A stretch of DNA of 64,000 nt from Pistricoccus aurantiacus (GCF_007954585.1 NZ_CP042382.1:3348001-3412000); one strand, 5' to 3'; numbered from the stretch's first letter, positions 1 through 15,484 are shown. Translations and numbers: made by a program. The notes: generated from the sequence alone by a model not told the origin.

Positions 1-1
1 G

Positions 2-289
2 GCCTTCACGGAAGAGGTCAAACTCGAACCCTTTCGGCGTGCTCTGCGAGAAATGGCGCCAAGAGTATGGCTGACCGCGCTACGCGGCGAAGACACCCCG
101 GAGCGGTCACGGATGCAGCCGGTATCCCTGGGCGATAACGGCCTGCTCAAGGTCGCGCCGCTGCTTCACTGGACCGCCAAGGACATGTACGACTATGTGC
201 AGCGCTTCGATCTGCCCAACAACTTCGACTACTTCGATCCCACCAAGGTGGAGGCCAAGCGGGAATGCGGCTTGCATCTGGCTCGTTGA
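2..289 (+). CDS. cysH: Phosphoadenylylsulfate (PAPS) reductase, C-terminal part (5' end outside window)
   Basis: The frame is open from base 2 to the TGA at 287-289 and gives the last 95 residues of a CysH-family protein. CysH reduces PAPS (or APS) to sulfite using thioredoxin or glutaredoxin in the cytoplasm. The visible part has the family segments EPFRRAL, VWLTALRGED (E. coli type has WFAGLRREQ) and the C-terminal ECGLH, whose cysteine is the catalytic nucleophile. No CxxC pair is visible near the C-terminus, which favours the cluster-free PAPS type over the Fe-S APS type, but the N-terminal cysteines are not in view. It converges on cysB with only 9 bases between stops, which fits its place in the CysB regulon. 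The identification is good; substrate choice (PAPS or APS) is inference. Confidence 0.82.
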   Translation, partial: AFTEEVKLEPFRRALREMAPRVWLTALRGEDTPERSRMQPVSLGDNGLLKVAPLLHWTAKDMYDYVQRFDLPNNFDYFDPTKVEAKRECGLHLAR

Positions 290-298
290 CCGAGCGCA

Positions 299-1595
<1,297 letters not shown>

Positions 1596-1919
1596 ATGTC
1601 CCAGAATGTCGATGTCACTACCAACAATTTCGAGCAGGAAGTGCTCAAGGCAGACAAACCGGTCCTGTTGAAGTTTTGGGCGCCCTGGTGCGGCCCTTGC
1701 AAGATGATGGCACCGGTAGTCGATGAAGTGGCTGATGAGCGCAGCGAAAATCTGAAAGTCGTCAGCATCAACGTGGACGATGCGCCGGAGATTGCCGCAG
1801 AGCAAGGCGTGCGTGGCGTTCCCACGGTCATGCTGTTCAAGTCAGGCGCTAAGGTGGCTTCCCTCGTCGGCGCGCAGTCAAAATCCCAGCTGGCTCAGTT
1901 CATCGAACAAAATATCTGA
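1596..1919 (+). CDS. trxA: Thioredoxin 1
   Basis: 107 residues, the usual thioredoxin length (108 in E. coli). It carries the active site WAPWCGPCK (about residues 27-35) and the cis-proline loop GVPTVMLF (about residues 73-80). Cytoplasmic dithiol reductant for ribonucleotide reductase, PAPS reductase and others; the PAPS reductase partner gene cysH lies 1.3 kb away. The start ATG at 1596 has CCGGAGAG just upstream. It ends 21 bases before the stop of the convergent permease gene; an 8-bp inverted repeat (1945-1967) in that gene's 3' end could act as a shared termination hairpin, although it has no T-run on this strand. Confidence 0.95.
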   Translation: MSQNVDVTTNNFEQEVLKADKPVLLKFWAPWCGPCKMMAPVVDEVADERSENLKVVSINVDDAPEIAAEQGVRGVPTVMLFKSGAKVASLVGAQSKSQLAQFIEQNI

Positions 1920-1940
1920 TTCGACCTTTCTTTTCAGACC

Positions 1941-3113
1941 TTATCGTCCCGGTCCGTCTCCGGGACGACGTCCACCGGGATAGAAGCGTTTCCAGTGTTC
2001 CGCTAGTCTCATTCGCTCATAAAACTTTTTCATCAGCGTCTTACGACGATTCTTTTCTTGCGCCGGTTCCACCGGTCCTAGCATACGGGCGATCCACTGG
2101 GTACTCGGATGGCTATCCAGGGCAATTTTCAAGGTCATGGTCAGCAGCACCGAGAGCAGCAGGCCGACGACGCCGAATATCCAGCCCCACACCACCAGGG
2201 ACAGAAACGCCACAAAGGTGGAAAGTCCTAATGCACGTCCCATCAGCTGAGGTTCGACGATATTGCCCAGAACGACATTGATCAGCAGATAGGCCCCAGC
2301 CAGGATCAACGCCTCGACGAAGCCGCCGTCCGGGGATATCAGCAGGAAAAGTACTGCGGGAATCGCTGCTAGCACCGAACCGATATTGGGAATGAAATTG
2401 AGCGCAAAGGCCAGGGTTGCCCACACCAGCGGAAAGCCGACACCCAGCAAGAGACAACTGATCCAGACCAGCACGCCGGTGATCAGGCTGATCGCGGCCT
2501 TGACCGCCAGGTAACGCCGCAGGGTCAGACTGAATTCCTGAAAACGTCGCAGGCTGGGCGCTGGGTCGTCCAGCGCCTTCCATACCGTGCGCCGGAAGTT
2601 CAGCGTCTCGAACAGCATGAATATCGCCAGAAGGGAGACAACCATGCTCTGCACGATAAAGGTGCCCACACCACTCAGCACATCCTGAAATAGCTCCGCC
2701 CCTCGAGAGGGATCCCACCACTGGGTCAATTGATCCGGTTCGATGGCGACGCCAAGCCCTGCGATAAAAATCAGCAGATCGAGATAGAGGTCGTTGAGTC
2801 GCTCACTGATTTGCGGCAGCTGTTGGTTGAAAGTGCTGAAACTATTGACCAGCAACAGGCCTACCAAGGTAAAAAATAGAATGATCAGGCCTAGAGTGAT
2901 CAGAATGGACAGACGCCCGCCTATTCCCAGCTTCTGTAGCAAGTGCACCGGCGACGTGCATACCACCGTGATGAACAGGGCGAGCAGCACCGGCACCAGC
3001 AGGCTGGCTCCCGCCTTCATGCCCGCGACGATGATGACCAGCGCCGCAAGCGAAAAAATCAGTTTGAAGGGGATACTGCGTTCCTCTTCATTCAAATCGT
3101 CATGCTCGTTCAT
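1941..3113 (-). CDS. AI-2E / PerM-family inner-membrane transporter
   Basis: 390 residues, a normal length for the AI-2E transporter (UPF0118/PerM/YdiK) family. The N-terminus is polar, followed by paired hydrophobic segments (about residues 20-55 and 65-95), a soluble stretch, and a C-terminal membrane block with the family-typical NFIPNIGSVLAAIPA and GNIVEPQLMGRALGLS (about residues 255-315). Members have been linked to AI-2 export or to Na+/H+ exchange in some halophiles; which applies here cannot be told from sequence. The C-terminal tail is basic and proline/glycine-rich (YPGGRRPGDGPGR). It is convergent with trxA and stands alone on its strand. Confidence 0.85.
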   Translation of the reverse strand: MNEHDDLNEEERSIPFKLIFSLAALVIIVAGMKAGASLLVPVLLALFITVVCTSPVHLLQKLGIGGRLSILITLGLIILFFTLVGLLLVNSFSTFNQQLPQISERLNDLYLDLLIFIAGLGVAIEPDQLTQWWDPSRGAELFQDVLSGVGTFIVQSMVVSLLAIFMLFETLNFRRTVWKALDDPAPSLRRFQEFSLTLRRYLAVKAAISLITGVLVWISCLLLGVGFPLVWATLAFALNFIPNIGSVLAAIPAVLFLLISPDGGFVEALILAGAYLLINVVLGNIVEPQLMGRALGLSTFVAFLSLVVWGWIFGVVGLLLSVLLTMTLKIALDSHPSTQWIARMLGPVEPAQEKNRRKTLMKKFYERMRLAEHWKRFYPGGRRPGDGPGR

Positions 3114-3239
3114 GGTGTCGCCGTCCTGGCATCTAAGCGAATCGTGATCGAAGACTTTATTATCTTTGAGAAACTCGATTTACGCCGCCGTTTTTCCAGC
3201 GGCAAACCAGCTACTCATCAATTTCCCGAGAATTACAAA

Positions 3240-3270
3240 TTGACATACTTAGAAACCCGTGTGCAATTAT
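3240..3270 (+). promoter_or_regulatory. Predicted sigma70-type promoter of the SIMPL gene
   Basis: A perfect -35 hexamer TTGACA sits at 3240-3245, with AATTAT at 3265-3270 as a possible -10 (4 of 6 matches, 19-base spacing). It lies in the 256-base divergent gap between the permease gene and the SIMPL gene, about 100 bases before the latter's start. Prediction by eye only. Confidence 0.4.
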
Positions 3271-3369
3271 GAACCTACTACCACTCGAGAGCTCGAATTT
3301 AAGCATCGTTGTCACAACTATCATTCAACATCACATTCATAAATTGCTTTACAAGATCGAGGATTGCCC

Positions 3370-4161
3370 ATGTTGTCTCGCCACTTTTCCGCTTGTCTGA
3401 TCGCTGGCACTCTGATGACAAGCACTTTGCTCGGCACCAGCGCTCTCGCGCAAACGCCCGGTGATCAAGAATCTCGCGCCCATGTGCAGGCTCAGGCCAC
3501 ACTGAACGTCGCCCCGGACAAGGCAACCCTGAGCGCTCGCCTCTGGGAGCGCACGCCCAGCGTCGTCGCCGGCGAGGACACCCAGGCTGACCCGGAAGCG
3601 CTCAAGACAGCGAGAGAGCGACTCGAAAAGCGTACCGGCGAACTGATTCGCGCCCTGGAAGAAGAGGGCTTGAACAAGAACAAAATTCGAGCGGGATCCC
3701 TGCGCATCCGCCCGGATTACGTTTACCAGGGACCGGCCAGGAACGGCGAGCGAGAAACCTTGGTACGAACGCAGTTGGAACGCCCTATCACCCTGACGCT
3801 GAATGATCTCGAGCGGGTGCCGCGCCTGCTTGATGCGCTTACCCAGGCCGGAGTCAATCAACTGGACGGCGTGGAGTACGATCTTCGCGATCGCGAGGCG
3901 GCTAGCGACAAGGCACTGACCGAGGCGCTGAAAAAGGCTCGTCATAAGGCGCAGCTGATGGCGGATACCCTGGGTTTCGAACTTGGCGAGGTTGCCAGCG
4001 TGCGGGAAACTCGCTCGCCGACCTTTCCTCCCTACCGCATGGCCATGCAGGCTGACTCCCGGGAAAACAAAGGCGCCGAACCGGAATACCGGCCCGGCTT
4101 GATCGATATCGAAGCGGAAGTAGAAGTCAGCTGGTTTATCGAGCCATCGAGCGGCGAATGA
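3370..4161 (+). CDS. SIMPL-domain periplasmic protein (YggE-like)
   Basis: 263 residues from the ATG at 3370, preferred over an upstream TTG at 3364 because GAGGA at 3358-3362 is spaced well for it. A signal peptide is clear (hydrophobic core, cleavage around SALAQTPGD). The rest is one SIMPL/DUF541 domain with the typical start HVQAQATLNVAPDKATLSA and a paired-strand pattern. YggE-type proteins are associated with oxidative-stress protection and outer-membrane or periplasmic locations, but no biochemical activity is firmly known. The gene ends at 4161 exactly where the convergent serS begins its stop codon (overlapping TGATCA), so there is no intergenic space for separate terminators. Confidence 0.85.
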   Translation: MLSRHFSACLIAGTLMTSTLLGTSALAQTPGDQESRAHVQAQATLNVAPDKATLSARLWERTPSVVAGEDTQADPEALKTARERLEKRTGELIRALEEEGLNKNKIRAGSLRIRPDYVYQGPARNGERETLVRTQLERPITLTLNDLERVPRLLDALTQAGVNQLDGVEYDLRDREAASDKALTEALKKARHKAQLMADTLGFELGEVASVRETRSPTFPPYRMAMQADSRENKGAEPEYRPGLIDIEAEVEVSWFIEPSSGE

Positions 4162-8792
<4,631 letters not shown>

Positions 8793-8866
8793 TCTCGGTC
8801 GAGTTTCAGCGACTTGTTTCAAAACCGTCAACTCAACGACGAGCCTCTCACAAGGAGCGTGTGACC

Positions 8867-10732
8867 ATGGAAAATCCAGCGGTAGGCTTGACCATGATCG
8901 GCCTGGTATCGCTGCTTTGCCAGTGGATTGCCTGGCGGCTGCGCCTGCCGGCCATCCTGCCGTTGTTGATCGCCGGCATCCTGCTGGGTCCGGTATTTCA
9001 CCTGCTCGACCCGGACGCCCTACTGGGGGATCTGCTGTTCCCGATGGTTTCCCTGGCGGTGGCGGTGATCCTGTTCGAGGGCAGCCTGACGCTGAAATTC
9101 AGCAACCTTCGCGGCCACAGCGGTACCATGCGCAACCTGGTGATCTGGGGGGTATTGATCACCGCGGTAATCGGCGCCGTGGCGGCACATTATATCCTTG
9201 GTCTGCCCTGGGGCATGGCCAGCGTGCTGGGCGCCTTGCTGGTGGTGACCGGTCCCACGGTGGTCACTCCGCTGCTGCAGACGCTACGCGCCCGCAAGCA
9301 CCTGACGGAGATTCTGCGCTGGGAAGGCATCCTGATCGATCCCATCGGCGCCATCGCGGCGGTGCTGGTGTACGAGTTCGTCGTGGTGGGGCTCGACGAC
9401 GGCGCAGCGCTGAGCACCTTCTTACTGTTCATGAAAACCGCCCTGGTCGGTTTCGGTCTGGGCGCTCTGGGGGGCTATGCCTGGGGTCGAGTACTACGCC
9501 AACACTGGCTGCCTCAACGCCTGCACAGCTTCGGCACCTTGATGGTGATGCTGACGCTTTTCACTACCTCCAACACCCTCTTCCACGAGTCCGGCCTGCT
9601 CACGGTCACGATCATGGGGGTATGGCTCGCCAACCTGCGCGGCGTACCCACGGATCCTATCAAGGAGTTCAAGGAAACCCTTTCCCTGGTCCTGATTTCC
9701 GGGCTCTTCATCCTGCTGGCGGCACGTTTGACGGCGCACCAGCTGAGTTTGCTTTCCTGGCCGGCCTGGATCTTTCTGCTGGTACTGGTGGCGGTGGCAC
9801 GACCGCTCAGCGTCTGGGTCTGCACCTTGGGTGGCGAACTCAACTGGCGAGAAAAGGCCCTGCTGGCGTGGATTTCCCCACGGGGTATCGTGGCCGCCGC
9901 GGTAGCTTCGTTTTTTGCCTTGAAGCTGGAAAAAGCCGGGGTGGCCGGCGCGGAGATGCTGGTACCCGTCACCTTTCTGGTGATCATCAGTACCGTGGTC
10001 GTTCAGAGTCTGCTATCCCGGCCGCTGGCGAAATGGCTGAGAGTGACCGAGCCGCCGCCTTCGGGTTTCCTGATCATCGGCGCCAACCCGGTAGCTCGTA
10101 CCATCGGTCTGGCCTTGCGGGATGCGGGATTCATGGTGCGCCTGGCGGATAGCCATCGAGAAGAAATCAAGCAAGCGCAGATGGCGGGGCTGGACGTCTA
10201 CTACGGCAACCCGCTTTCCGAGCATGCGGATACCCACCTGGAGATGGCCGGTATCGGGCATCTGCTGCCCTTGTCGCCACAGCGGGAACTGAACAACCTG
10301 GCCGCCCTGCATTTCGAGCACCTGCTGGGGCACGGCAAGGTCTTTCGCCTGGCGACTCAGCGAGGCCACGACAAGCGCCATCACCAGGATCTCGCCCTGG
10401 GCCACCTGCCGCTGCTGTTCGGCAAGGATGTCTCCTACTCTCAGCTTGCCAGCCTGATTTCCCAGGGCGCCACGGTACACCGGACGTCTCTCAGCGAAAC
10501 CTATACCTTCGAGGACTACCAACAGGCTCACGAGGGGCAGCTTCTACCGCTTTTCTGTATCAGCGAAGCCGGGCGCATTCGCGTGGCTTCGAGTGAAAAA
10601 GAACTCGAACCCCAGCCCGGCGAATCGGTCATCAGCCTGATTTTCATCGATTCACCGCAGCAGGACGAGGCGCTTGCACAAGCCATGGCCGAAACCGAAA
10701 AAGAGGAAACCTCAGAAAAAGAGCTGCCGTAG
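8867..10732 (+). CDS. CPA1-type cation/proton antiporter with C-terminal TrkA-N-like domain
   Basis: 621 residues from the ATG at 8867; AAGGAG at 8852-8857 is spaced 9 bases from it, better than from the GTG at 8861. Residues 1-390 hold about 12 membrane helices with the Na+/H+ exchanger motifs [31 protein letters not shown] and the ion-site region [12 protein letters not shown]. Residues 398-510 form a Rossmann-type nucleotide-binding domain ([17 protein letters not shown]). A short C-terminal TrkA-C-like part ends in a Glu/Lys-rich tail. Likely Na+ or K+ extrusion in exchange for protons, expected in a halophile; the ion is inference. The last 21 bases overlap the 3' end of the convergent trpC. 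Confidence 0.88.
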   Translation: MENPAVGLTMIGLVSLLCQWIAWRLRLPAILPLLIAGILLGPVFHLLDPDALLGDLLFPMVSLAVAVILFEGSLTLKFSNLRGHSGTMRNLVIWGVLITAVIGAVAAHYILGLPWGMASVLGALLVVTGPTVVTPLLQTLRARKHLTEILRWEGILIDPIGAIAAVLVYEFVVVGLDDGAALSTFLLFMKTALVGFGLGALGGYAWGRVLRQHWLPQRLHSFGTLMVMLTLFTTSNTLFHESGLLTVTIMGVWLANLRGVPTDPIKEFKETLSLVLISGLFILLAARLTAHQLSLLSWPAWIFLLVLVAVARPLSVWVCTLGGELNWREKALLAWISPRGIVAAAVASFFALKLEKAGVAGAEMLVPVTFLVIISTVVVQSLLSRPLAKWLRVTEPPPSGFLIIGANPVARTIGLALRDAGFMVRLADSHREEIKQAQMAGLDVYYGNPLSEHADTHLEMAGIGHLLPLSPQRELNNLAALHFEHLLGHGKVFRLATQRGHDKRHHQDLALGHLPLLFGKDVSYSQLASLISQGATVHRTSLSETYTFEDYQQAHEGQLLPLFCISEAGRIRVASSEKELEPQPGESVISLIFIDSPQQDEALAQAMAETEKEETSEKELP

Positions 10733-11518
10733 CGCCTCGCCCGGGTCCGGCGCACGCATGAAAGCCTCCCCCACCAGAAAGCCATGCACGCCATGCTCGC
10801 GCATTCGAGCGACATCCTCCGGGGTATGAATACCGGACTCAGTGATCACGGTCACGTCCTCGGGGATCCTGTCGAGCAGTTCGAAGGTGGTATCGAGACG
10901 GGTAGCGAAGGTATGCAGATCACGATTGTTGATTCCCACCAGCGGAGGATTCAACGTCAGCGTGCGCTCGAGCTCCCAGGCATCGTGCACTTCGACCAGC
11001 ACGTCCATGCCCAGGTTGACCGCTTGAAGATAGAGGTCCTCCATACGAGCTGGATCCAGGGCGGCGGCGATCAACAGAATGCAATCCGCGCCGATGGCTC
11101 GCGCCTCGGTGACCTGATAGCCCTGGGTAATGAAGTCCTTGCGGATGACCGGCAGCTCGCAGGCCTCTCGAGCTTCCGTCAGAAAATCCTCATGGCCCTG
11201 AAAGAAATCCGCATCCGTCAGCACCGATAGACAGCAGGCGCCGCCGGCTTCAAAGGACTGCGCGATGGCGGCGGGCTGAAAATCCTCGCGAATGACGCCT
11301 CGAGACGGCGACGCCTTCTTGATCTCCGCGATGACAGCGGGGGTTTCCGCGTCGATACGCGCCTGTAGCGCCTGAACAAAACCGCGAGGCGCGCTTTGCA
11401 GCTTGGCAAGCTCCCGCAGGTTGGCTTCACTGACTGCGCGGCTGCGGTTTTCCACCTCCTGTTCCTTGCGTGCCAGTATTCTGGTCAGGATGGTCGGCAC
11501 TGCCTGGTGAGTATCCAT
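10712..11518 (-). CDS. trpC: Indole-3-glycerol phosphate synthase
   Basis: 268 residues, a stand-alone TrpC (not fused to TrpF). Key features are [18 protein letters not shown] with the catalytic lysine (about residues 48-65), the second lysine in [16 protein letters not shown], and the phosphate-binding [10 protein letters not shown] and FLVGEAFMR. It closes the indole ring in tryptophan synthesis. The start is the ATG at 11516-11518; the frame stays open further upstream but overlaps trpD. It is the last gene of trpG-trpD-trpC, 49 bases after trpD, and its 3' end overlaps the antiporter gene by 21 bases. Confidence 0.95.
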   Translation of the reverse strand: MDTHQAVPTILTRILARKEQEVENRSRAVSEANLRELAKLQSAPRGFVQALQARIDAETPAVIAEIKKASPSRGVIREDFQPAAIAQSFEAGGACCLSVLTDADFFQGHEDFLTEAREACELPVIRKDFITQGYQVTEARAIGADCILLIAAALDPARMEDLYLQAVNLGMDVLVEVHDAWELERTLTLNPPLVGINNRDLHTFATRLDTTFELLDRIPEDVTVITESGIHTPEDVARMREHGVHGFLVGEAFMRAPDPGEALRQLFF

Positions 11519-11567
11519 GGTTGATGACTCCGCATAGTCTGATTCGCTGAAAACCGTTAATGACCGA

Positions 11568-12596
11568 TCAAGGCTCGATACTGGCAAAGACCCGGGTGAA
11601 ATTGGCCAATTCCTGCATTTTTTCCAGGGGTAGACGCGATGCCTGGGCATCCTGAGCCATCAATACGCCCTGCTTCAGGCTGTCCGCTACATCGCAGGCA
11701 TATAGTGCCGCGCCGGCGTTGAGGGCGACGATATCCGCCGCCGGCCCTTCGCCCACCAAGGCTTCTCGCACCAGCCGCAGGCTGTCTTCCGCGGTCAGTA
11801 CCCGCAGCGGGTCAAGAGACTGACGTTCGATATCGAAATCTTCCGGCGCAATCGTGTATTCGTGAATCTCGCCGTCCTTGAGTTCGGCGACTCGGGTAGG
11901 TGCCGCCAGGGAGATTTCATCGAGCCCGTCCTCCGCGTTGACCACCAGCACGTGCCGGCTCCCCAGGCGGCGCGTCACTTCCGCCATCAGCGGCACCAGA
12001 TAGGCGTCGTAGACCCCCATTACCTGATTGGGCGCGGAGGCGGGGTTGGTCAGCGGGCCGAGAATATTGAACAGGGTACGCACCCCCATTTCTCGCCGCG
12101 GCCCGATGGCATGGCGCATGGCCTGATGGTGCATGGGGGCGAACATGAACCCTACTCCGACCTGATCGATGCAGCGCGCTACCTGATCCGCCTTGAGATC
12201 GATCTTGATGCCCGCCACGTCGAACAGATCCGCGCTGCCGGAGGAAGACGATACGCTGCGATTGCCGTGCTTGGCTACGTGAGCACCGCCGGCGGCGGCC
12301 ACGAAACTCGCCGCGGTGGACACATTGAACAGATTGGCGCCATCGCCGCCGGTACCCACGATATCCACTACCGGATCGGCCTTGATGCGTACCGGCACCA
12401 TCAGTTCACGCATTACCTGGGCGGCGGCGCTGATCTCCGCGGCGCTTTCGCCCTTCATGGACAGACCAATAAGAAAACCGCCGATCTGCGCGTCCGTGGC
12501 CTCGCCGGTCATGATGGTCCGCATCACGCTATGAGTGTCCTCGTAACTCAGATGATTGCCGTTCATCACCGCCTGGATGGCATCGCGCATCTGCAT
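11568..12596 (-). CDS. trpD: Anthranilate phosphoribosyltransferase
   Basis: 342 residues, the normal TrpD length. It has the PRPP-binding [17 protein letters not shown] (about residues 79-95), [15 protein letters not shown], and the conserved [11 protein letters not shown] and [11 protein letters not shown] segments. It transfers the phosphoribosyl group to anthranilate. AAGGAATCC precedes the ATG with good spacing. It lies 29 bases after trpG and 49 before trpC, so the three are almost certainly co-transcribed. Confidence 0.96.
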   Translation of the reverse strand: MQMRDAIQAVMNGNHLSYEDTHSVMRTIMTGEATDAQIGGFLIGLSMKGESAAEISAAAQVMRELMVPVRIKADPVVDIVGTGGDGANLFNVSTAASFVAAAGGAHVAKHGNRSVSSSSGSADLFDVAGIKIDLKADQVARCIDQVGVGFMFAPMHHQAMRHAIGPRREMGVRTLFNILGPLTNPASAPNQVMGVYDAYLVPLMAEVTRRLGSRHVLVVNAEDGLDEISLAAPTRVAELKDGEIHEYTIAPEDFDIERQSLDPLRVLTAEDSLRLVREALVGEGPAADIVALNAGAALYACDVADSLKQGVLMAQDAQASRLPLEKMQELANFTRVFASIEP

Positions 12597-12625
12597 AAAG
12601 GATTCCTTGTCGTTGTAACGAAGAC

Positions 12626-13228
12626 TCAGGCGGCGGGGCGCGCCTGCCCGCGGGCGAGAAAATTGGCCAGGAGCTCATGGCCCTGACGACTCAGGATCGA
12701 TTCCGGATGAAACTGCACGCCCTCGATATCCAGATGGCGATGACGCAGCCCCATGATCGCTCCTGGGGTAACGTCGTCGTCATCCGCCCAGGCGGTCACC
12801 TCCAGGCATTCCGGCAGGCTTTCTTTCTCCACCACCAGAGAGTGATAGCGCGTCACTTCGAGAGGATCGTCCAGGCCGCTGAATACGCCTATTCCTTGAT
12901 GACGTATCCGGGAGGTCTTGCCGTGCATGACCTGGGAGGCGCGTACCACCTTGCCACCGTAGACCTGACCAATGGCCTGATGTCCCAGGCATACCCCCAG
13001 GATAGGCAGGCGCCCCGCAAAACGGCGAATGACCTCCAGGGAGATACCCGCTTCATTGGGGGTGCAAGGGCCGGGAGAAATCACGATATGACTGGGCGCC
13101 ATGGCTTCGATCTCATCCAGGCCGATGGCGTCGTTGCGATAGGTTTGCACTCGTGCGCCCAGTTCCGCGAGATACTGCACTACGTTATAGGTAAAGCTGT
13201 CGTAGTTATCGATCATCAGCACGGACAT
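12626..13228 (-). CDS. trpG: Anthranilate synthase component II (glutamine amidotransferase)
   Basis: 200 residues. Class I amidotransferase with the start [17 protein letters not shown], the oxyanion and nucleophile region [11 protein letters not shown] and [11 protein letters not shown] (catalytic cysteine about residue 79), and FHPESI with the catalytic histidine and glutamate near the C-terminus. It supplies ammonia to TrpE (or to PabB, which TrpG often also serves). First gene of trpGDC. The partner trpE lies 2.3 kb upstream, separated by two Crp/Fnr-type regulator genes. Confidence 0.95.
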   Translation of the reverse strand: MSVLMIDNYDSFTYNVVQYLAELGARVQTYRNDAIGLDEIEAMAPSHIVISPGPCTPNEAGISLEVIRRFAGRLPILGVCLGHQAIGQVYGGKVVRASQVMHGKTSRIRHQGIGVFSGLDDPLEVTRYHSLVVEKESLPECLEVTAWADDDDVTPGAIMGLRHRHLDIEGVQFHPESILSRQGHELLANFLARGQARPAA

Positions 13229-13339
13229 GAATTCAATACCCTGAAATTTGATGGATGGTTGACTCGTGACGCTTGCATTACCCGGGAATTGCCCGGTTGA
13301 TCAAAGTATCACTGTCTGGCGCATCTGGCTTTCGAATAC

Positions 13340-13367
13340 AAAAATGCCGCCAAGCGGCGGCATTTTT
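13340..13367 (-). terminator. Rho-independent terminator after the first Crp/Fnr-type gene
   Basis: A perfect 12-bp stem AAAAATGCCGCC / GGCGGCATTTTT with loop AAGC ends in a T-run on both strands. It lies between the stop of the minus-strand regulator gene (13511) and the start of trpG (13228), so it should separate their transcripts, which means trpGDC needs its own promoter in 13229-13339. Confidence 0.88.
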
Positions 13368-13510
13368 CCAGAGACAACAAGCCGCTCGTTTGTCAAGAGC
13401 GCCACTCTTTGTTTGCTTCAAGCCCAGGAGTTGGTGCGTTCATGCGGCAATAGTGCGGCGGTCGAAAGAGGGTGTCAAGAACCGCTGACTGGTCTTGATT
13501 CAGGGTTTCG

Positions 13511-14269
13511 TCATGCTGAAGGCAGCCGCCCCATGGTCTGGGTCGAAAGCTCCTCCGCCACGCTTGGCATGTGCAGATAGGTCGTATCGAACTCACCGAA
13601 GGTCCTGAGTCGTTCCCAATCGAGAATCGTCACGCTCTTGTGGTTGATCTCGATCATCTCCTGCATGCGCAACTGGCGAATGCTGCGGTTGACATGCACC
13701 TTGGTCAGTCCGGTGGTATTGCCCAGTTCCTCCTGGGTCAAGGGCATGGGAAAACTGTAGTCCTTCGTGAGTCCCGCCGCGCGAGAGCGCATCAGCATTT
13801 CACAATACAGGTGCGCCAGGCGTACCACTGCCGGACGACTGCCCTGATTAACCAGCCATTCTCGAAGCGTCGATTCATCCACCAAGGTGGACCAGAACAG
13901 AGCCCGAGTGAGGTTAGGGCAATGCCTGTAGATGTGAAAAATTCTTTCCTGAGGAATGAGAGCTACCTTGGTGGGTGTCAAGGCGCGTATCGAATGGTCC
14001 ATCTGATCCAGGATCGTCGCATGAACGTCGCTCATGTCCCCGGGCAGCAGAAAACCCACGATATGCTCGCTACCGTTCTCCAGGGTCTTGTAACGACACG
14101 CCCAACCTTCCACCTGAAGGTGAACGAACTGCGACTTGACGGTTTCTCGCTCAATATTCGCCTGCTTGTTGAGATCGATTACCTTGACGATCGATTTCTG
14201 CAGTACATTGACGTCTTCATTCGTAAGCGTCGTACAGTGATTCAATTTTGACACTAACGCATCGATCAT
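13511..14269 (-). CDS. Crp/Fnr-family transcriptional regulator, paralog A
   Basis: 252 residues. Residues 25-140 form a cyclic-nucleotide-binding-like beta roll (GFLLPGDMSDVHA) and residues 150-225 a Crp-type helix-turn-helix (LTQEELGNTTGLTKVHVNRSIRQL). The N-terminal cysteine cluster of true Fnr is absent, so it should not sense oxygen by an Fe-S cluster; the ligand is unknown. It is closely related to the neighbour at 14608-15360 along its whole length and shares the first five residues MIDAL and the same type of ribosome site (TAAGGA). The two genes sit between trpE and trpG. A strong terminator follows it. No named family member was recognised. Confidence 0.85.
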   Translation of the reverse strand: MIDALVSKLNHCTTLTNEDVNVLQKSIVKVIDLNKQANIERETVKSQFVHLQVEGWACRYKTLENGSEHIVGFLLPGDMSDVHATILDQMDHSIRALTPTKVALIPQERIFHIYRHCPNLTRALFWSTLVDESTLREWLVNQGSRPAVVRLAHLYCEMLMRSRAAGLTKDYSFPMPLTQEELGNTTGLTKVHVNRSIRQLRMQEMIEINHKSVTILDWERLRTFGEFDTTYLHMPSVAEELSTQTMGRLPSA

Positions 14270-14607
14270 TCTGGCCGTTCCTTACCTAGAGCTCGAACCA
14301 GGTGAGACTTCCTTGCGACACCACGCGCCCTCAACGCCCAGCTAGCAACTTCAGCACCCTTCATAGGAGTAAGAATCTTAAGCGATAAATTACCTCTCCC
14401 TAGTAACAATTGTTAATACGCGCTGGTTATCCGTTTTCTTTAGCTTGGGTTAAGCAAGGGTGGTCGTTCACTTTTAGTTGGAAAACTAACTCGAACCTAC
14501 AGGAAAGGCTTAATTAAAAGGCATGGAAATCTGCGTCGTTCGCTGATGGAACTCCACCGGTCCAGGCACCTCTGCGTCCGTTGCCTACCGACCGGCCAGA
14601 ACGCCGA
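14270..14607. promoter_or_regulatory. Intergenic region between the two regulators, with a 12-bp palindrome
   Basis: 338 bases with no gene seen. It contains the perfect palindrome TAACAATTGTTA (14404-14415), 135 bases upstream of the paralog A start, and a smaller inverted repeat TTAGTT-GGAA-AACTAA (14474-14489). AAGGAACGG just before the paralog A start is its ribosome site. The palindrome could be an operator, perhaps for one of the adjacent regulators; this is a guess. No clear terminator for paralog B was found here. Confidence 0.4.
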
Positions 14608-15360
14608 CTAGCTGATCTTGCGGGATAGTTGAGGCGCAAGCTGCGCTTCGATGCGAGGCATGTGTAAATACGTTGCATCGAATTCGCCGAACTCTTGAAG
14701 ACGCTCCCAGTCGAGAATCGTCAGCGTTCTATGGTTGAGTTCGATCATCTCCTGCATGCGCAGCTGGCGAATGCTGCGGTTGACATGCACCTTGGTCAGC
14801 CCGGTGGTATTGCCCAGCTCTTCCTGGGTCAGGGGCATGGGAAAACTGTGATTCTCCGTAAGACCCGCCGCGCGCGAGCGAACCAGCATTTCGCAAAAAA
14901 GATGCGCCAGACGTATCACCGCGGGACGGCTGCCTTGGTTGACCAGCCACTCCCGCAGGGTCGCCTCGTCCACCAGAGTGGACCAGAAAAGCGCCCGAGC
15001 GATATTGGGATAATGCAGGTAGAGATAGTTGATTCTCTCCTGGGGAATCAGAGCGAGCTTGACCGGTGTCAGGGTACGGATCGAATGATCCATGCGCTCC
15101 AGAATAGTGGCGTGCAGGGTACTGAGATCACCCGGCAGCAAAAACCCGACGATATGCTCCTTGCCGTTTTCCAGGGTCTTGTAGCGACACGCCCAGCCTT
15201 CGAGCAGTAGATGAATAAAATCCGGTTTTTCGTCTTCGCGCTTGATATTGGCCTGTTTTCCCAGATCCACCACCTTGGTGATCGACTTCTGCAGCACATT
15301 CTTTTCGTCGCCGGTAAGCGATACGCTATTACTCAATTTGAGAGTCAAGGCATCAATCAT
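14608..15360 (-). CDS. Crp/Fnr-family transcriptional regulator, paralog B
   Basis: 250 residues, aligned without gaps to paralog A over nearly all its length. The helix-turn-helix LTQEELGNTTGLTKVHVNRSIRQLRMQEMIE is identical in both, so both may bind the same DNA sites. Divergence is mainly in the N-terminal 50 residues and the C-terminal tail. No Fnr-type cysteines. AAGGACAATT precedes the ATG at 15358-15360. It lies 124 bases after trpE on the same strand, so read-through from the trpE transcript is possible. This looks like a tandem gene duplication with possible division of sensory roles. Function not known. Confidence 0.85.
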   Translation of the reverse strand: MIDALTLKLSNSVSLTGDEKNVLQKSITKVVDLGKQANIKREDEKPDFIHLLLEGWACRYKTLENGKEHIVGFLLPGDLSTLHATILERMDHSIRTLTPVKLALIPQERINYLYLHYPNIARALFWSTLVDEATLREWLVNQGSRPAVIRLAHLFCEMLVRSRAAGLTENHSFPMPLTQEELGNTTGLTKVHVNRSIRQLRMQEMIELNHRTLTILDWERLQEFGEFDATYLHMPRIEAQLAPQLSRKIS

Positions 15361-15484
15361 TTTGAATTGTCCTTACCGAACTACCCTCTGGGAAATACAC
15401 CGTATCAGCGGAGAATGACAATACAGGCCAGATATCTTGTTAGTCTGGCGCAAACGAGCGCCGCTCGATAGCCATCCCCATGAA

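Noticed and set aside
1945-1967. Terminator at the trxA / permease junction
   Set aside because: An 8-bp inverted repeat (CGTCCCGG / CCGGGACG) exists but lies within the permease coding end and has no T-run; mentioned under trxA, not annotated separately.
15447-15462. Terminator after trpE (GGCGC-AAACGA-GCGCC)
   Set aside because: Only a 5-bp stem and no T-run on either strand.
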